Source: Tubulanus polymorphus (taxonomy: Eukaryota > Nemertea > Palaeonemertea > Tubulaniformes > Tubulanidae). Taken from it: a stretch of DNA of 64,000 bases. The stretch covers positions 434,001 through 498,000 of the forward strand of contig NC_134034.1 of the NCBI RefSeq assembly GCF_964204645.1, read 5' to 3'. Under the pieces are notes generated by a model. The model made no database searches and had not been told where the DNA came from. It saw only the letters and a list, made by a program, of their open reading frames with translations. This document shows positions 16,398 to 27,600 of the stretch, piece after piece; position 1 is the stretch's first letter, and the number at the start of each line of letters is the position of its first letter. The position numbers were made by a program, and so were the translations under genes.

Positions 16398-17040
16398 ACA
16401 GCTTATAACCCACTATTTACACCTTCCCCTGCCTGACACAGCTTTTAACTACTTACACCTCCCCCTGCCTGACACAACTAACTACTTACACCTCCCCCTG
16501 CCCTACCCTACACAGCTCCTAACCCACTACATCTTCCCCTGCCTGACACAGCTAACTACTTACACCTTCCCCTGCCTGACACAGCTAACTACTTACACCT
16601 TCCCCTGCCCTACCCTACACAGCTCCTAACCCACTACATCTTCCCCTGCCTGACACAGCTAACTACTTACACCTTCCCCTGCCCTACCCTACACAGCTCC
16701 TAACCCACTACATCTTCCCCTGCCTGACACAGCTAACTACTTACACCTTCCCCTGCCCTACCCTACACAGCTCCTAACCCACTACATCTTCCCCTGCCTG
16801 ACACAGCTTTTAACTACTTACACCTCCCCCTGCCTGACACAACTAACTACTTACACCTCCCCCTGCCTTACACTACACAGCCCCTAACCCACTACACCTT
16901 CCCCTGCCAAGCTCCTAACTCACTATTTACACCTCCCCTGCCTGACACAGCTTACTGCTTACACCTCCCTCTGCCCTACACAGCTCCTAACTCCTAGACA
17001 GCTCCTAACTACTTACCCCCTACTGCCCCACCCTAGACCC
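16398..17040. repeat. Pyrimidine-rich minisatellite downstream of MON2
   Basis: Nested units built from ttcccctgcctgacacag, ctaactacttacacc and ccctacacagctcctaaccc form a higher-order repeat of roughly 70-75 bp. It lies 170 bp beyond the MON2 stop codon and may fall in its 3' UTR. Confidence 0.9.
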
Positions 17041-17208
17041 CAACTCACCACTTATCATTATATATGCCCCTTAATTATATAATAGACTACAAAGTATTTG
17101 ACCGACGTAAAGCTAGAATTCTCCCCAGCTCTAGACCCCCAAATAATTCAGCTCTACACTTAACGCTACGACAGTCAATTCTAACATCACATTTGTTCGC
17201 GGTAATTT

Positions 17209-19075
17209 TTATCGTCCGTTTTGAATTTCGAATTTTCCCGGTTGCATCAGATCTTTATATTCGTGAAGAGCTTCTCGTAACGCGCGACACACCTGCGGAC
17301 TGGTCGACGTGATACAATCAACCAGATACGGATATAAATCGATCACCTGATACCAGATCTGTTTATCGATATTCTTCTGCGGAGCTTTCTTCAACGATTG
17401 GATCAACGTAGCGATCGCTTTCAGAACGAACGCCATCTCGGACATACGTGGTCGAGGTAGCGGACACTTTCCGCTCAGTTTCTCATCCTCGACGTATTTA
17501 CGTAAAACGTCTTGACAACGTTTCAACAATGAGTTGACGGCTAGTTTAGTGATGGAGCCCTCCGGCGACGACGAGCTGTTGTTCGTGATGAAGCTGAATT
17601 TCAGCAACGTTTCGAAGCAAGTTTTCGCGAATTCCTCGCGTAGTTTTTTACTGGAATCGGCGTCAATGAAACTCTCGCTGGTCGCCGAATGAATCGAACC
17701 ACGATTCAAAATATTCATAATCATCTCGACGAACTCGCGAGGGGTATTCCCTGCGTGAGGGAGGATATCCTCGCCGATTACGCGCACCAGACGACAGTCG
17801 ATATTCTCGTCTCGTTGGCAATCCTCGACGGTCATCGTCGGCGGCGGGGGATTCCCCGAAAACAGGAATTCCTCGATCGCCGAGGCCAACTCCGTCCACA
17901 TCCCGTCGAACGCGGCGCGGTGTTTCCTAGCGACCGGTAATCCGATTGTTAGAGTTTGAAAGAGAACGGTAACGGCGAGGTTCCACGTCGTCTGCGACAT
18001 ACAGCCGTATTTCATCGCGAGCGGAACTCGTAGCGTAGTTATAATATCCTGCATGACGTGATCGTGGATCACAGCCGGATGTCGCGCCGTTCTCTCGTAC
18101 ATCGCGATCACGAGATTCAACGATTTCTCGGCGAACGGAACGAAATTCATCAACACGTAATCGACCGACGGACCTCGAACGGCGTTGATACTTTTCGCGT
18201 CGATTATACCGTATTTAGGAGATTTAACGGCGTATTCGGCAAACGTGAGCAACTGATTGAATAATTCCGGATACATCGACTGCATCGACTCGGGTCCGTT
18301 CATGACGGCGTTCTGTAGAACGTCGACGGCGTTCAGAACAGCTTCCTGCAACGCCGTCACGTTCGTTTCGTTTATCGCCGGTAGAATAAACGGTGACGCG
18401 TCGCCTTGAACCGGAGCCGACAGCGCCCCCTTTAAAACGGCCGATAATTTCTGTAAGTCCGCCGCGACGAACCGATGTTTTATGTGCTCGAATAACGGCG
18501 GAAATATCTGTATGAGAGCGGTGAGGAACGGTTGAGACGGCACGTAGATATCGGTCGATGATTTCGAGTCCGGGGGTAACGTAACCTTACCGCCGATACT
18601 GAGCCAGACGCGCCACGCGTTCGACCACAGCTGAACCGAGTCTATTTTAATATCGTCGTTCTTCGTCGATATCATATCCTGCAACGAACGAAACATTTTC
18701 TCCTCGCTAGGCGCGGCTAGATCGGTACCGGTGGCGCCACCCGTCGCCGCGCGTGAATTACGCCTCGTATCCGTGTCGTTGCCGCTGGAACTGCCGCCAC
18801 TGCTGCGGTTGATCTGTAGAATCTCCTGGAAACTTTTCAACGCTGCGAGCGTTACCTCGGCGTTACGACATAAAGCAGACGCCTCGATGAATTCTAAAAG
18901 TAGCGCCCACGCTCGCGGGAAATCCCCGAGTTGTTCGAGAATGAATCGTTTAGCGTTGAAGACTCGCGCGACTCCGGCCAGCGTTAGAACCTGTGTCTCG
19001 GCCCATTGTTTCTCAGCAGTATCACGTGAGTGATGAATCAGAATATTCACCTGTAATTATAATAATAATAATAAT

Positions 19076-19132
<57 letters not shown>

Positions 19133-22100
19133 TCAATAAAAGCGCTTTACATTAAAAGAACGATCTCAAATCTCTTTAGGGATCAGTCATTAGGTATAGC
19201 TCGAAGCCATAGGTAGAAACTCAATGTCAAAAGTCTAGTATAATCTGCGTATACATCCAAACTAGGGCAGCTACAGTATCTAAACAAACCATAAGTAATT
19301 CAATGAAGACTTTTGCCACCCTGGGTCCAGTTCCACAGTTGTGAGTTAAGATTTAACTCAAGAGTTAACTCATTGAAAATGAACTAACTTTAACTCAGAG
19401 TTAACTCTAACTCACAACCGTGGAACTGGATCCTGTATGTTCATCTACGTCCACAGGAATGACACAGCCTTAAAAACAAATGCTCTATTTTCTGTGTGAC
19501 ACATACTTTTGAGTCCCTTATCTTAAAACAATCTACACCAAGATCAAAATTAATGATGCAGATAAAATCAATGATTATAGAAATCCCGAAATGAAACTGT
19601 TTGTTTATTACTGACCTGACCAGATTCGACCTTCGTGGTCGGAGCGCTACTCGATAACTTCTTCACCTTGTCCAACAACGGGAACAACACTTGCCACAGT
19701 ACGATCTGCCAGGTTTTCTGTTGTAACAATGATCCGTGCGCGCCGATCGTCGAGAACAACGTCTGCCCGGCGCTCTTACGAACGGGAGGTCGAGGATCGA
19801 CGCATAAATCGCCGAGCTTCGAAAACAAACACATCCACAGCGAATCGAACGGCTTCATTTCACCGACAGCGGTGGCGCCATCTTTTTTCTTATCGTCATC
19901 CGCGGCTGCCTCTGATTCGTCTTTCTCGAGGTCAATCTGAATTTGTTGTTGATTCTGATAGAAATAATCGGATATATTCCACATGAGACCGATCGCCGTC
20001 AGACTGATATTAACGTCCTGATTCTGCAGGCCGAACTTCGCCGCCACGGCAACCACCGATTGTAGGCAAGCAGATGGCATTAACGGCAGGAAATCTGTGA
20101 CGACTAACTGTAAACACTGGAACGCGATACGGATCAGATTCTCACCCTGATCGTTATTAACGGCTCCGATCACGGTGAGTATCAGCGCCCAACCGTGACC
20201 CAGACGATCTCCGTTATTGTGCAATATCTGCAGCACGCATTCGAGTTGTTTCTGTCGTATATCGGAGTGTTGTATCGCGGAGAGCTCCTGTAACGGGTTT
20301 AACAACATACCCTGGCGAGCGGGGTCGGCGTCTAAAGCCGGTTCGAACGCGTGCATCAACGCCGCTTTAATCAACGAGGTCAACGCCTCCGCGCCCCAAC
20401 CTCTCATACCGGCGTGCGGGTGCTGGCAAACTTCCAATAAATGAGCGGTCAGCGGTTTCCAGAGAACGCCGACGCGCGGTAAATTAACGAGTCCCGTCTC
20501 GAGGAGTTTCGCGACGGCGAACAACGACGGTTCACGATTGGAATACGCGAGTTCCATCGATTCGGCGGAGAGTTTACAGAGCGCGTCGATCAGATGATGT
20601 AACGCGACGTCGTCGAGATATTGAGAACTCTCGAATAATCGAGATAACATCGACGATAAAACCGGTAAATCAGCCATAACCGCCGTCGTTATAACCGCGT
20701 TTGAACCGTCGCTAGCCTGTTTCGAAGCTCTCATACTCCCGCCGGCCGCCGGCTTCAAACCTAAAATCCAAACCAGATGCTGAAGCGTCGTCAGTACGAG
20801 GTGCCACGCGTTGCCTAGGATACCGCCGTGACAATGAGCGACGCTGAGAATCGAGCGCATGCACTGAATGTTTTTCGCGGTGAGCATCACCGGATTCTGA
20901 TGAGCGCCGACCGGCGATGAAGCGGTCGGTAAAGCCGTACCGACCGCGACCACCTGACTCCTCTCGATCGCGTCCGGGTTAAAGAAGTCGTTTCCGCTCG
21001 GTGTTTTTTGATGCCCTTTCGGATGATGAACGGCGACCATGTTGAGAACGGTGAGAGCGTAGTGAGGAGGTAACGACGCTTTACACAGAGCTGTAATAAA
21101 CGCGTCGCGTGGAATATTCTGACCCAGTCGACCGGCGAGACTCGCGAACGTCTGCTCGGATTTCAGGATGGCCTCGGTGGCACTCTCGTCGGTACTCGCG
21201 TCGAGTAACAGCGACATCGCCGCGAGTACCCCGCACCACGACGAATTCAACAGTTCCTCGACGAGGGGTCGATTCTCCTCGTCTATTTCCAACGTCGACA
21301 TCGTTTCGTGCGCCGACGAATTTCTACGTTCCGTCGGTTTCGCTTTCGTCGTCACGGCGACGCTATCTACAATCTGTTGCACGGCTCGGATGACGTCGAG
21401 GAGGCACGCGAACGCGACCGAGATTCCGTAACCCTCCGAGATAACGGGTGGCTCCGTTTTATCGATCATCTCTAGATAAATCTGTTTAGAGTTACCGAGC
21501 GGGATGTTAGTCATTAACGGGATCCAGATACCGCGGTAGATGAACGCGGGCTGCGGGGAAACCCCGCCCCCGACGGGCATACCGGCGACTAACGCGGGAG
21601 GGGTACCCGTCGTATCGGGTACCCGCGCGCCCGGCTGATTCCCGCCCGTACCCACGCTAGACGTCGAGTTGAGAAACAGCGATTGGATGAACGCACCTAA
21701 CGCGTTAACGATATCTCGGAATATCTTCGTCGAATGCGGTTTCATATCGTAGCTGATGCAAAACGATCGCAGGTGCGCGGCAGATGCGCAGAACAGGTGC
21801 AGTACCTCTAACGCTAGCGCCCTCTGCCACATCGGTTTATCGCAATCGAGAAACTTGACGAGCAACGAGAGGAAAATCTCGCATTCGGTAACGAGTAGCG
21901 AGTAGTAGGATCGCACGAGGACGGCGACCATTCTGAGCAGACGCATCACAATCGGGAAGTGAGGTTTCTCGACCGGTGTCGGAGACGCCGGAGCCGGTAA
22001 CCCCTGACGATATTTCAAACTCGGCGAAAACAATTTAATTACGAGCGGACAAACTTGTTCTTTAACGAGGAAACTGAACTCGGAGTGACGTCGGAATATT

Positions 22101-22933
22101 TCGGGGAAAGCGGTGAGAACGGATTCCATCAATTCGAGACCGAACGTACGAGTCATCTCGTTAATCCCGTGCAGCCAGTGAGGCTGATCGGCGTTCACTA
22201 ACTGACACAGATCCTGAAACAACATGAACGCGTCTTGAGCGCACGGTCTCAAGGTCGGCGGAGGTTGTTTACCGAACGATTTCAACTGTTCGCACGTGGT
22301 GGTCGTCGCGAGCGCGTCGTCGTGGTCGGTGAACGCTCGATCCTCGGTTACGGCTCGTTCGAACACGCAGCTGACCAGCTGCCGTACGGTAGCTGCAGCT
22401 GTGTTTATCGTCGTGTTGTCCTTCGCGAAGTGAAGACGGAAACATAAAACGATCGCTTTAGAAAGAGCCTCGTGTTGGACGATCGAATTCGTCGTTAGCA
22501 ACAGAATCGTCGTCTGCAACAATTTCAATTCCTCGATTCCCGATTCCATTAACGACCACAGCGTACTGATCACGCTAGTGGCGCCACCTTTAGAGAGAAC
22601 CTCGTGAGATATGAGGCGTTGAATCGCTTGTAAACTCAACTGAACGAGTTTCGTGTTTTTCGTGTCGCAGCCGAGGACGAGAGGTTGTAAAATCTCCGCG
22701 TTGTGTTTCGATAGATTCGCCGGGATTTCTTCCGGTTTCGTCGAAATCGTCCGCAGTTTTAGCATACCCGATTCGGCTGCGTCTTTAACCGGTCCGTATT
22801 TACGTCGCGACTCGCTACTCAACTGTCTCAGATCCGTCAGCAGATTATCGATCAGTTTTTTCGAGATGATCAATTTCTGATCGACGCTCAACGAGCCTCC
22901 GCTCAATCTCGGGTTATTCTTGTTCGACGCCAT
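17209..22933 (-). CDS. MON2: MON2 homolog, regulator of endosome-to-Golgi trafficking
   Basis: MON2 is a large HEAT/armadillo-like peripheral membrane protein related to the non-catalytic parts of Golgi-type Arf GEFs; it acts at the trans-Golgi/endosome with P4-ATPase and DOPEY partners. Two coding exons are seen, 22933-19616 and 19050-17209, joined in phase 0 at [23 protein letters not shown], which is nearly identical to vertebrate MON2. The product is 1719 residues, the usual family length. The start chosen is ATG 22933 ([13 protein letters not shown]); an upstream in-frame start would add 27 residues. N-terminal DCB-like sequence ([20 protein letters not shown]) is followed by HUS-like and HDS repeats and a conserved C-terminus ending in [15 protein letters not shown]. 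There is no Sec7 catalytic domain, as expected. Having only one intron over 5.2 kb of coding sequence is odd for MON2 and unlike its intron-dense neighbours. Confidence 0.96.
19054..19134. repeat. (AAT)n microsatellite in the MON2 intron
   Basis: A run of about 25 ATT/AAT triplets sits almost next to the acceptor of MON2 exon 2. Confidence 0.95.
19323..19433. mobile_element. Family A palindromic MITE-like element in the MON2 intron
   Basis: It begins GGGTCCAGTTCCACAGTTGT and ends with the inverted counterpart ACAACCGTGGAACTGGATCC. Arms of about 36 bp continue through gagttaa motifs around a short centre with gaaaatgaac. It is the cleanest example of the family; others lie at 25132-25263, 42944-43036 and 44885-45001. 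Confidence 0.8.
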
Positions 22934-24342
22934 GGCGACCGCGACAGCAACCGTCAGTATTGTTGAAGTATTTCTTTTAAAAATTCGACTCAAATTGTAC
23001 TGATTTCGACGCAAAGTCGAAATTATATGAATTTATTCACCCGATATAGGAATAATTATCTAGGCTAAAAAATAAGTCCGTTTTCGGAAGCATTATCGAT
23101 TTTTGACAACTGTCACCGGAACCCGGAAGTGATTTCGACACATTTAAAAAATCGAATTTCGACCGTTTATAACCGATTAATCGTCGTTATATCAAACGGA
23201 ATACTGTTTGCTGAACAGTCCACCAGATGTTCTCACGTTTAAACGGGTCGACGCCGCTTTTAAACCGTGATATCTACGTCAGAATTCGTGATTAGACAAC
23301 ACCCCAGATTACGTGGCCGCCATCTTTAAACACACTTGCCGCAGTCGCTGCAATACAATTCAAATGAAATATTGCTACTCGAGTTCCTCGCCTGCCGCAG
23401 ACCATATTGAGCTATATAGAATCGAAATAACGTAAACAAATATCGGTGTTTAATAGAATTATGATTTCATATTTATTCACATCCAAATTTTACAAATAAT
23501 TTAACTTTGTTTTTGGCGACTGGTCTGGTGGCTTTGGTCACTGTTGTAATTCGATCTGCTGATTCAGTTTTGGTCTCCTATAACAAACTCATTATCTCAC
23601 TCTGAGGTGTGCAAGGACAGTCCAATAATATCTAGAATAAAAATTGTATAAAAACACAGAAATGTTCATTTTTATATGTATCGCGTGTGGCGCGTCAGGT
23701 CTAGGGCTGCTGAGTGTGATACACGGATCCTGGTTCCGCCGCGACTGTATCTGCCGTTGTTTAGAATGATAGCTGTGTACATTTTTCAGGTGTCGATACT
23801 GGAGATGTTTTAAAACATGTTGAAATCTGGTGGTGAAGATCGCAGTAACGAGCCAGTGGTTATAGATTGATGCCGTTAGTCGGGGTTGGTGGGGTCGAGC
23901 AGGAACGACAACAGCTCACGACCACAGCAGCGGCGGCAGGCTCTGTTTTAAACTGTTGTTGTGCAGCAGACAAACTGTCAAAAAAACATTCATCATCGGT
24001 TAGTGGTCTGTTCTGCGTCAACCAGAATCGAAATTTGGGAATCCCCCAGCAGATCCCCTTTCTAAATGATAACCCTGCCTCTAGGCCCCATGAAATGACC
24101 CCCTTGCCTTGTATCCCTACCTGGGCCCCTCTGTGAATTGACCCCCTTGCCTTCTTGTATTGTTTATACCTGGCTCTGCAGATAAATTTGTTTGTTTTCA
24201 TTCTCTTTTTGAGTCTTCGTTTGCTTTGATCGGCGTCCGTTTGACTGTCCCTGAAATATAGAAAATAAAAGTGACATCGTTAATTTCAGCAGATGTCCTT
24301 AAAGGCTTAGCTGGTTAAGATGTCGGTCCGGTTTATTTTCAG
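22934..24342. other. Divergent MON2/SNX13 promoter region
   Basis: Head-to-head intergenic space. MON2 5' UTR lies near 22934-23330, bounded by a YY1-like motif. The SNX13 side must hold at least one non-coding exon because its first coding exon follows acceptor-like sequence. A degenerate copy of the 42-bp repeat is at 24291-24342. No extra coding exon was recognised. Confidence 0.55.
23315..23326 (-). promoter_or_regulatory. YY1-like motif near MON2 start
   Basis: The minus strand reads AAGATGGCGGCC, the core YY1 consensus commonly found at housekeeping promoters. It lies about 390 bp upstream of the MON2 ATG, between the divergent MON2 and SNX13 genes. Confidence 0.4.
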
Positions 24343-24678
24343 ATGTCCTCAGCTGGTTTAGATGTCGGTCTGGTTTATTTTCAGATGTCCTCAGCTGGTT
24401 TAGATGTCGGTCTGGTTTATTTTCAGATGTCCTCAGCTGGTTTAGATGTCGGTCCGGTTTATTTTCAGATGTCCTCAGCTGGTTTAGATGTCGGTCTGGT
24501 TTATTTTCAGATGTCCTCAGCTGGTTTAGATGTCGGTCCGGTTTATTTTCAGATGTCCTCAGCTGGTTTAGATGTCGGTCCGGTTTATTTTCAGATGTCC
24601 TCAGCTGGTTTAGATGTCGGTCTGGTTTATTTTCAGATGTCCTCAGCTGGTTTAGATGTCGGTCTGGTTTGTTGGTTT
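24343..24678 (+). repeat. 42-bp repeat array carrying ATG and acceptor-like sequence at the SNX13 start
   Basis: Seven full units and one partial unit, each reading ttattttcag/atgtcctcagctgg and gtttagatgtcggt. Because 42 is a multiple of three, the whole array is open in the SNX13 frame and would add 14 residues per unit. Every unit also offers a pyrimidine-rich AG followed by ATG. A degenerate unit precedes it at 24291. Confidence 0.95.
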
Positions 24679-27600
24679 ACTCTAGGATTAGGATTATGTG
24701 GTGCGACGTTTGGATTAACAGGAATAACGTTCATTATTGTAATGAGCGTTACTTTCATTGTTGGGTGAGTTATTCTGTGATGTCATAGGGGGATTTATAG
24801 AGGCAGACATCTTTTCTAGAAGTGTCTATAGATCAAATCACTAGTAGTCAATTTGATGATGTCATAGGGGGATTTATGGAGGCAGACGTCTTTTCTAGAA
24901 GTGTCTATAGATCAAATCACTAGTAGACAATTTGGTGATGGGGGATTAATGTAATCAGTATTTGATGATGTCATAAGGTGATTTAATGAAGGTAGACATG
25001 TTGTTTTGGTGATATTTTACAGAATGTTGACAAGTATTTATCACTACAGCTCCGAGCGTTGTGACCAAGTGGATCAATCTCCGAGGAGACATCCACCTAA
25101 ACCACAACCGGGATTTAAAAAGGTAAACTTACACTCCTCAACCCGGTTCCAGTGAGTTGTGAGTTAACTCCTCGACCCAGTTGTGAGTTAAGATTTGAAT
25201 CACTGAAAATGAACGAATTTTAACTTGCAGTCACAATTCACAATTGTGGGCGGAACTGGATCCTGCCGCAGTGGTTTATATTAGTTAAACTCTTATTTTT
25301 GTAGTTGATCGATGAAGTGACTGCGAAGAAACCGATTTATAAAACAGATAAACGTTTGACAGGAGCGAATATGATCGATGAAGTTTTACAAGATGTAAGT
25401 TAAACATTCAAAAAAATATTTATATTAAATTCCTGAACCCAACCGCCTGAACCCAACAGCCTGAACCAAGTAGTCTTGAGCCCAACAGCCTGAACCCAAC
25501 AGCCTGAACCCAGTAGCCCGAATCTGGTAGCCCTGAACCCAGTAGCTTGAGCTAGGTAGCATGAACTCGGTTTTAAGCTTGTGTTAATCCGCAGACTGGT
25601 ATCAACTTTAACCCGGGTTCCACTCAATTCATAGTCAATTAGTTCCATAAAATGTAAACCAGTGTTTAAGTTAATACCAGTATTACACGGGTTGGTTATG
25701 TGTATTTGTAGGTTTTACAATACGCGTTCCGTGATTTCATTAATTCCTGGTATCGACGAATCAGCGAGAACGAAATATTCCTGAACGAAGTCCGACAAAC
25801 TACCCAACAAATAGTGGTAGCGTTCGCCGAGCGGTCGAAACAGGTGGATTGGGTGTCGTTCACGACGAGGAAAGCTGTCGACGACGTCGCTTCGCATTTA
25901 AAACTTTATCGCAAATCGTGCGAAAAAATAAACGAATTGAAAAAAGACGGTAAATATTCAAATTTCGAATTTAGCCGACGTTTTAAACTGTTGATATTAT
26001 TGACGACGTTGTCGTGTAGGGTTGAAACCGTTGCCCGATTTGGAGGCGATATTTTTCGATTTGGAAACTGATATGGAGGACAATATGTGTCGGGATCATA
26101 TCTGTCTCAATCGCGACAAAGAACAACGTAAGTTACCGTAGCAACAACTCGAACATCAGCGTCTGTTTCTAGCGGACAATTGTAGATGTAACGCTGTTTG
26201 TTCTATTTTTAGAATATTTGGCTGATTTGTCCGAATTATTGTTGTTTCTGCTGTTGCCTAGAGATGATTTCAATAATAAACCATTCCGTTATATTTTAAA
26301 GGTACGTTTAAAGCGGGGCAGGAATTCAAGGGTGTTAATTTCCGGGTCCTGCACCCCTTCTAGATCTGTCCTTAGAACTGTTGCGCCCCAGAGTCAAACT
26401 GGTCAAACATATTCTCTGGTTATTTCTTTTTGCAGGAAGTTTTAGTGACTAAAGTATTTTTACCGACTATAGATATGTTATCAGATCCGGACTACGTTAA
26501 TCAGACTATATCATGGCTTGTAAGTAGTTAACCACACAATGATAGGAGTTTCTGTATCCATGGATCCTGTTTCCATGGGTCCTGTATCCATGGTTTCCCT
26601 GTCTGCGGTTGAATCTGATTTGTTCTATATTTCTAAGTGTAAAGATTTCGCGATCAGCACCGAGATGTTCATGACTGTGATTAAAATGACCGATTGCGTC
26701 GACGAGTTGACAGCCGTTAAAGAGAAAGTTGACGCGGACATCGTGCGTCAACGTTCGAAGGATACGGGCGGAGATGATGGTAAGAGATACTAGAGGGTGC
26801 TTGAATTCCGGGCTACACTAAACCTCGCAGCCTAACTCCGACTACTGGATACTCTGGCTACAATGAAGTATAAATCAGACACATAACTCAGAGCGGCAGA
26901 GACCGGCGCTAGATTTGGTGCATCAGAATTTGTTACTTAAAACATTCAAGAATGTCTATAAAGCCAGGTCCAGGATCCAGTCACGAAGTCGTCACTTCCA
27001 AAAACTGTCTTTACGCTTGTCTTAACTTGTTTGATTGACCATAGAACTGAGATTCATCTTCAATTTTAAATCTAAGCCATGACTATAGAACGAGCCCCTG
27101 ATTATTTTCATTTGAATGAATTGAAAGTTGATACTTCTAGGAAGGATGAAACTTCTAGGAAGGATGAAACCAGGGCCTGGTTTCATTGACCGGTAATAAC
27201 TTTAACCTGTGGGCTAACTCAATTCATTTCCAGTTGAGTTAACCCCCGGGTTAAAGATGATACCAGTCTATAAAACTGGGCCCAGGGCAGGGAGAGGTAT
27301 GAAACCCGGGCAGCATGCAAGAGAAGAGAGAGAGGGATATAACTAATTGTCAAGTTGTATATGTGTATTTGTAGATATACTCATTAAAGCTCAACTCAGT
27401 TCATTGCATCACGTGAAAGAAGTTTGTGAATATAAGATACAGAGATTACGAGATGGAAATGAAGACACTTTAGAATCGGTAATTCCATTAATTACTCTTA
27501 TTCTATTTTCCTGTTAAACCAGAATTTCAAAATCTTCACCACATATTTAATGTAGTTTGATGTCATGATTATCGAGTTTGTAAATATGTTGAAATTCTAC

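Larger units (their letters stand above)
13450..17208. other. Repeat-rich intergenic region between GPCR and MON2
   Basis: Upstream of the GPCR start and downstream of the MON2 stop. No coding exon is supported. It contains an inverted-repeat element (14328-14459), CAG-type (14668-14715) and ACATGT-type (14819-14908) microsatellites, a 40-bp satellite (15391-15690) and a pyrimidine-rich satellite (16398-17040). The part next to 13450 should hold the GPCR promoter; the part next to 17208 the MON2 3' UTR. Confidence 0.6.
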
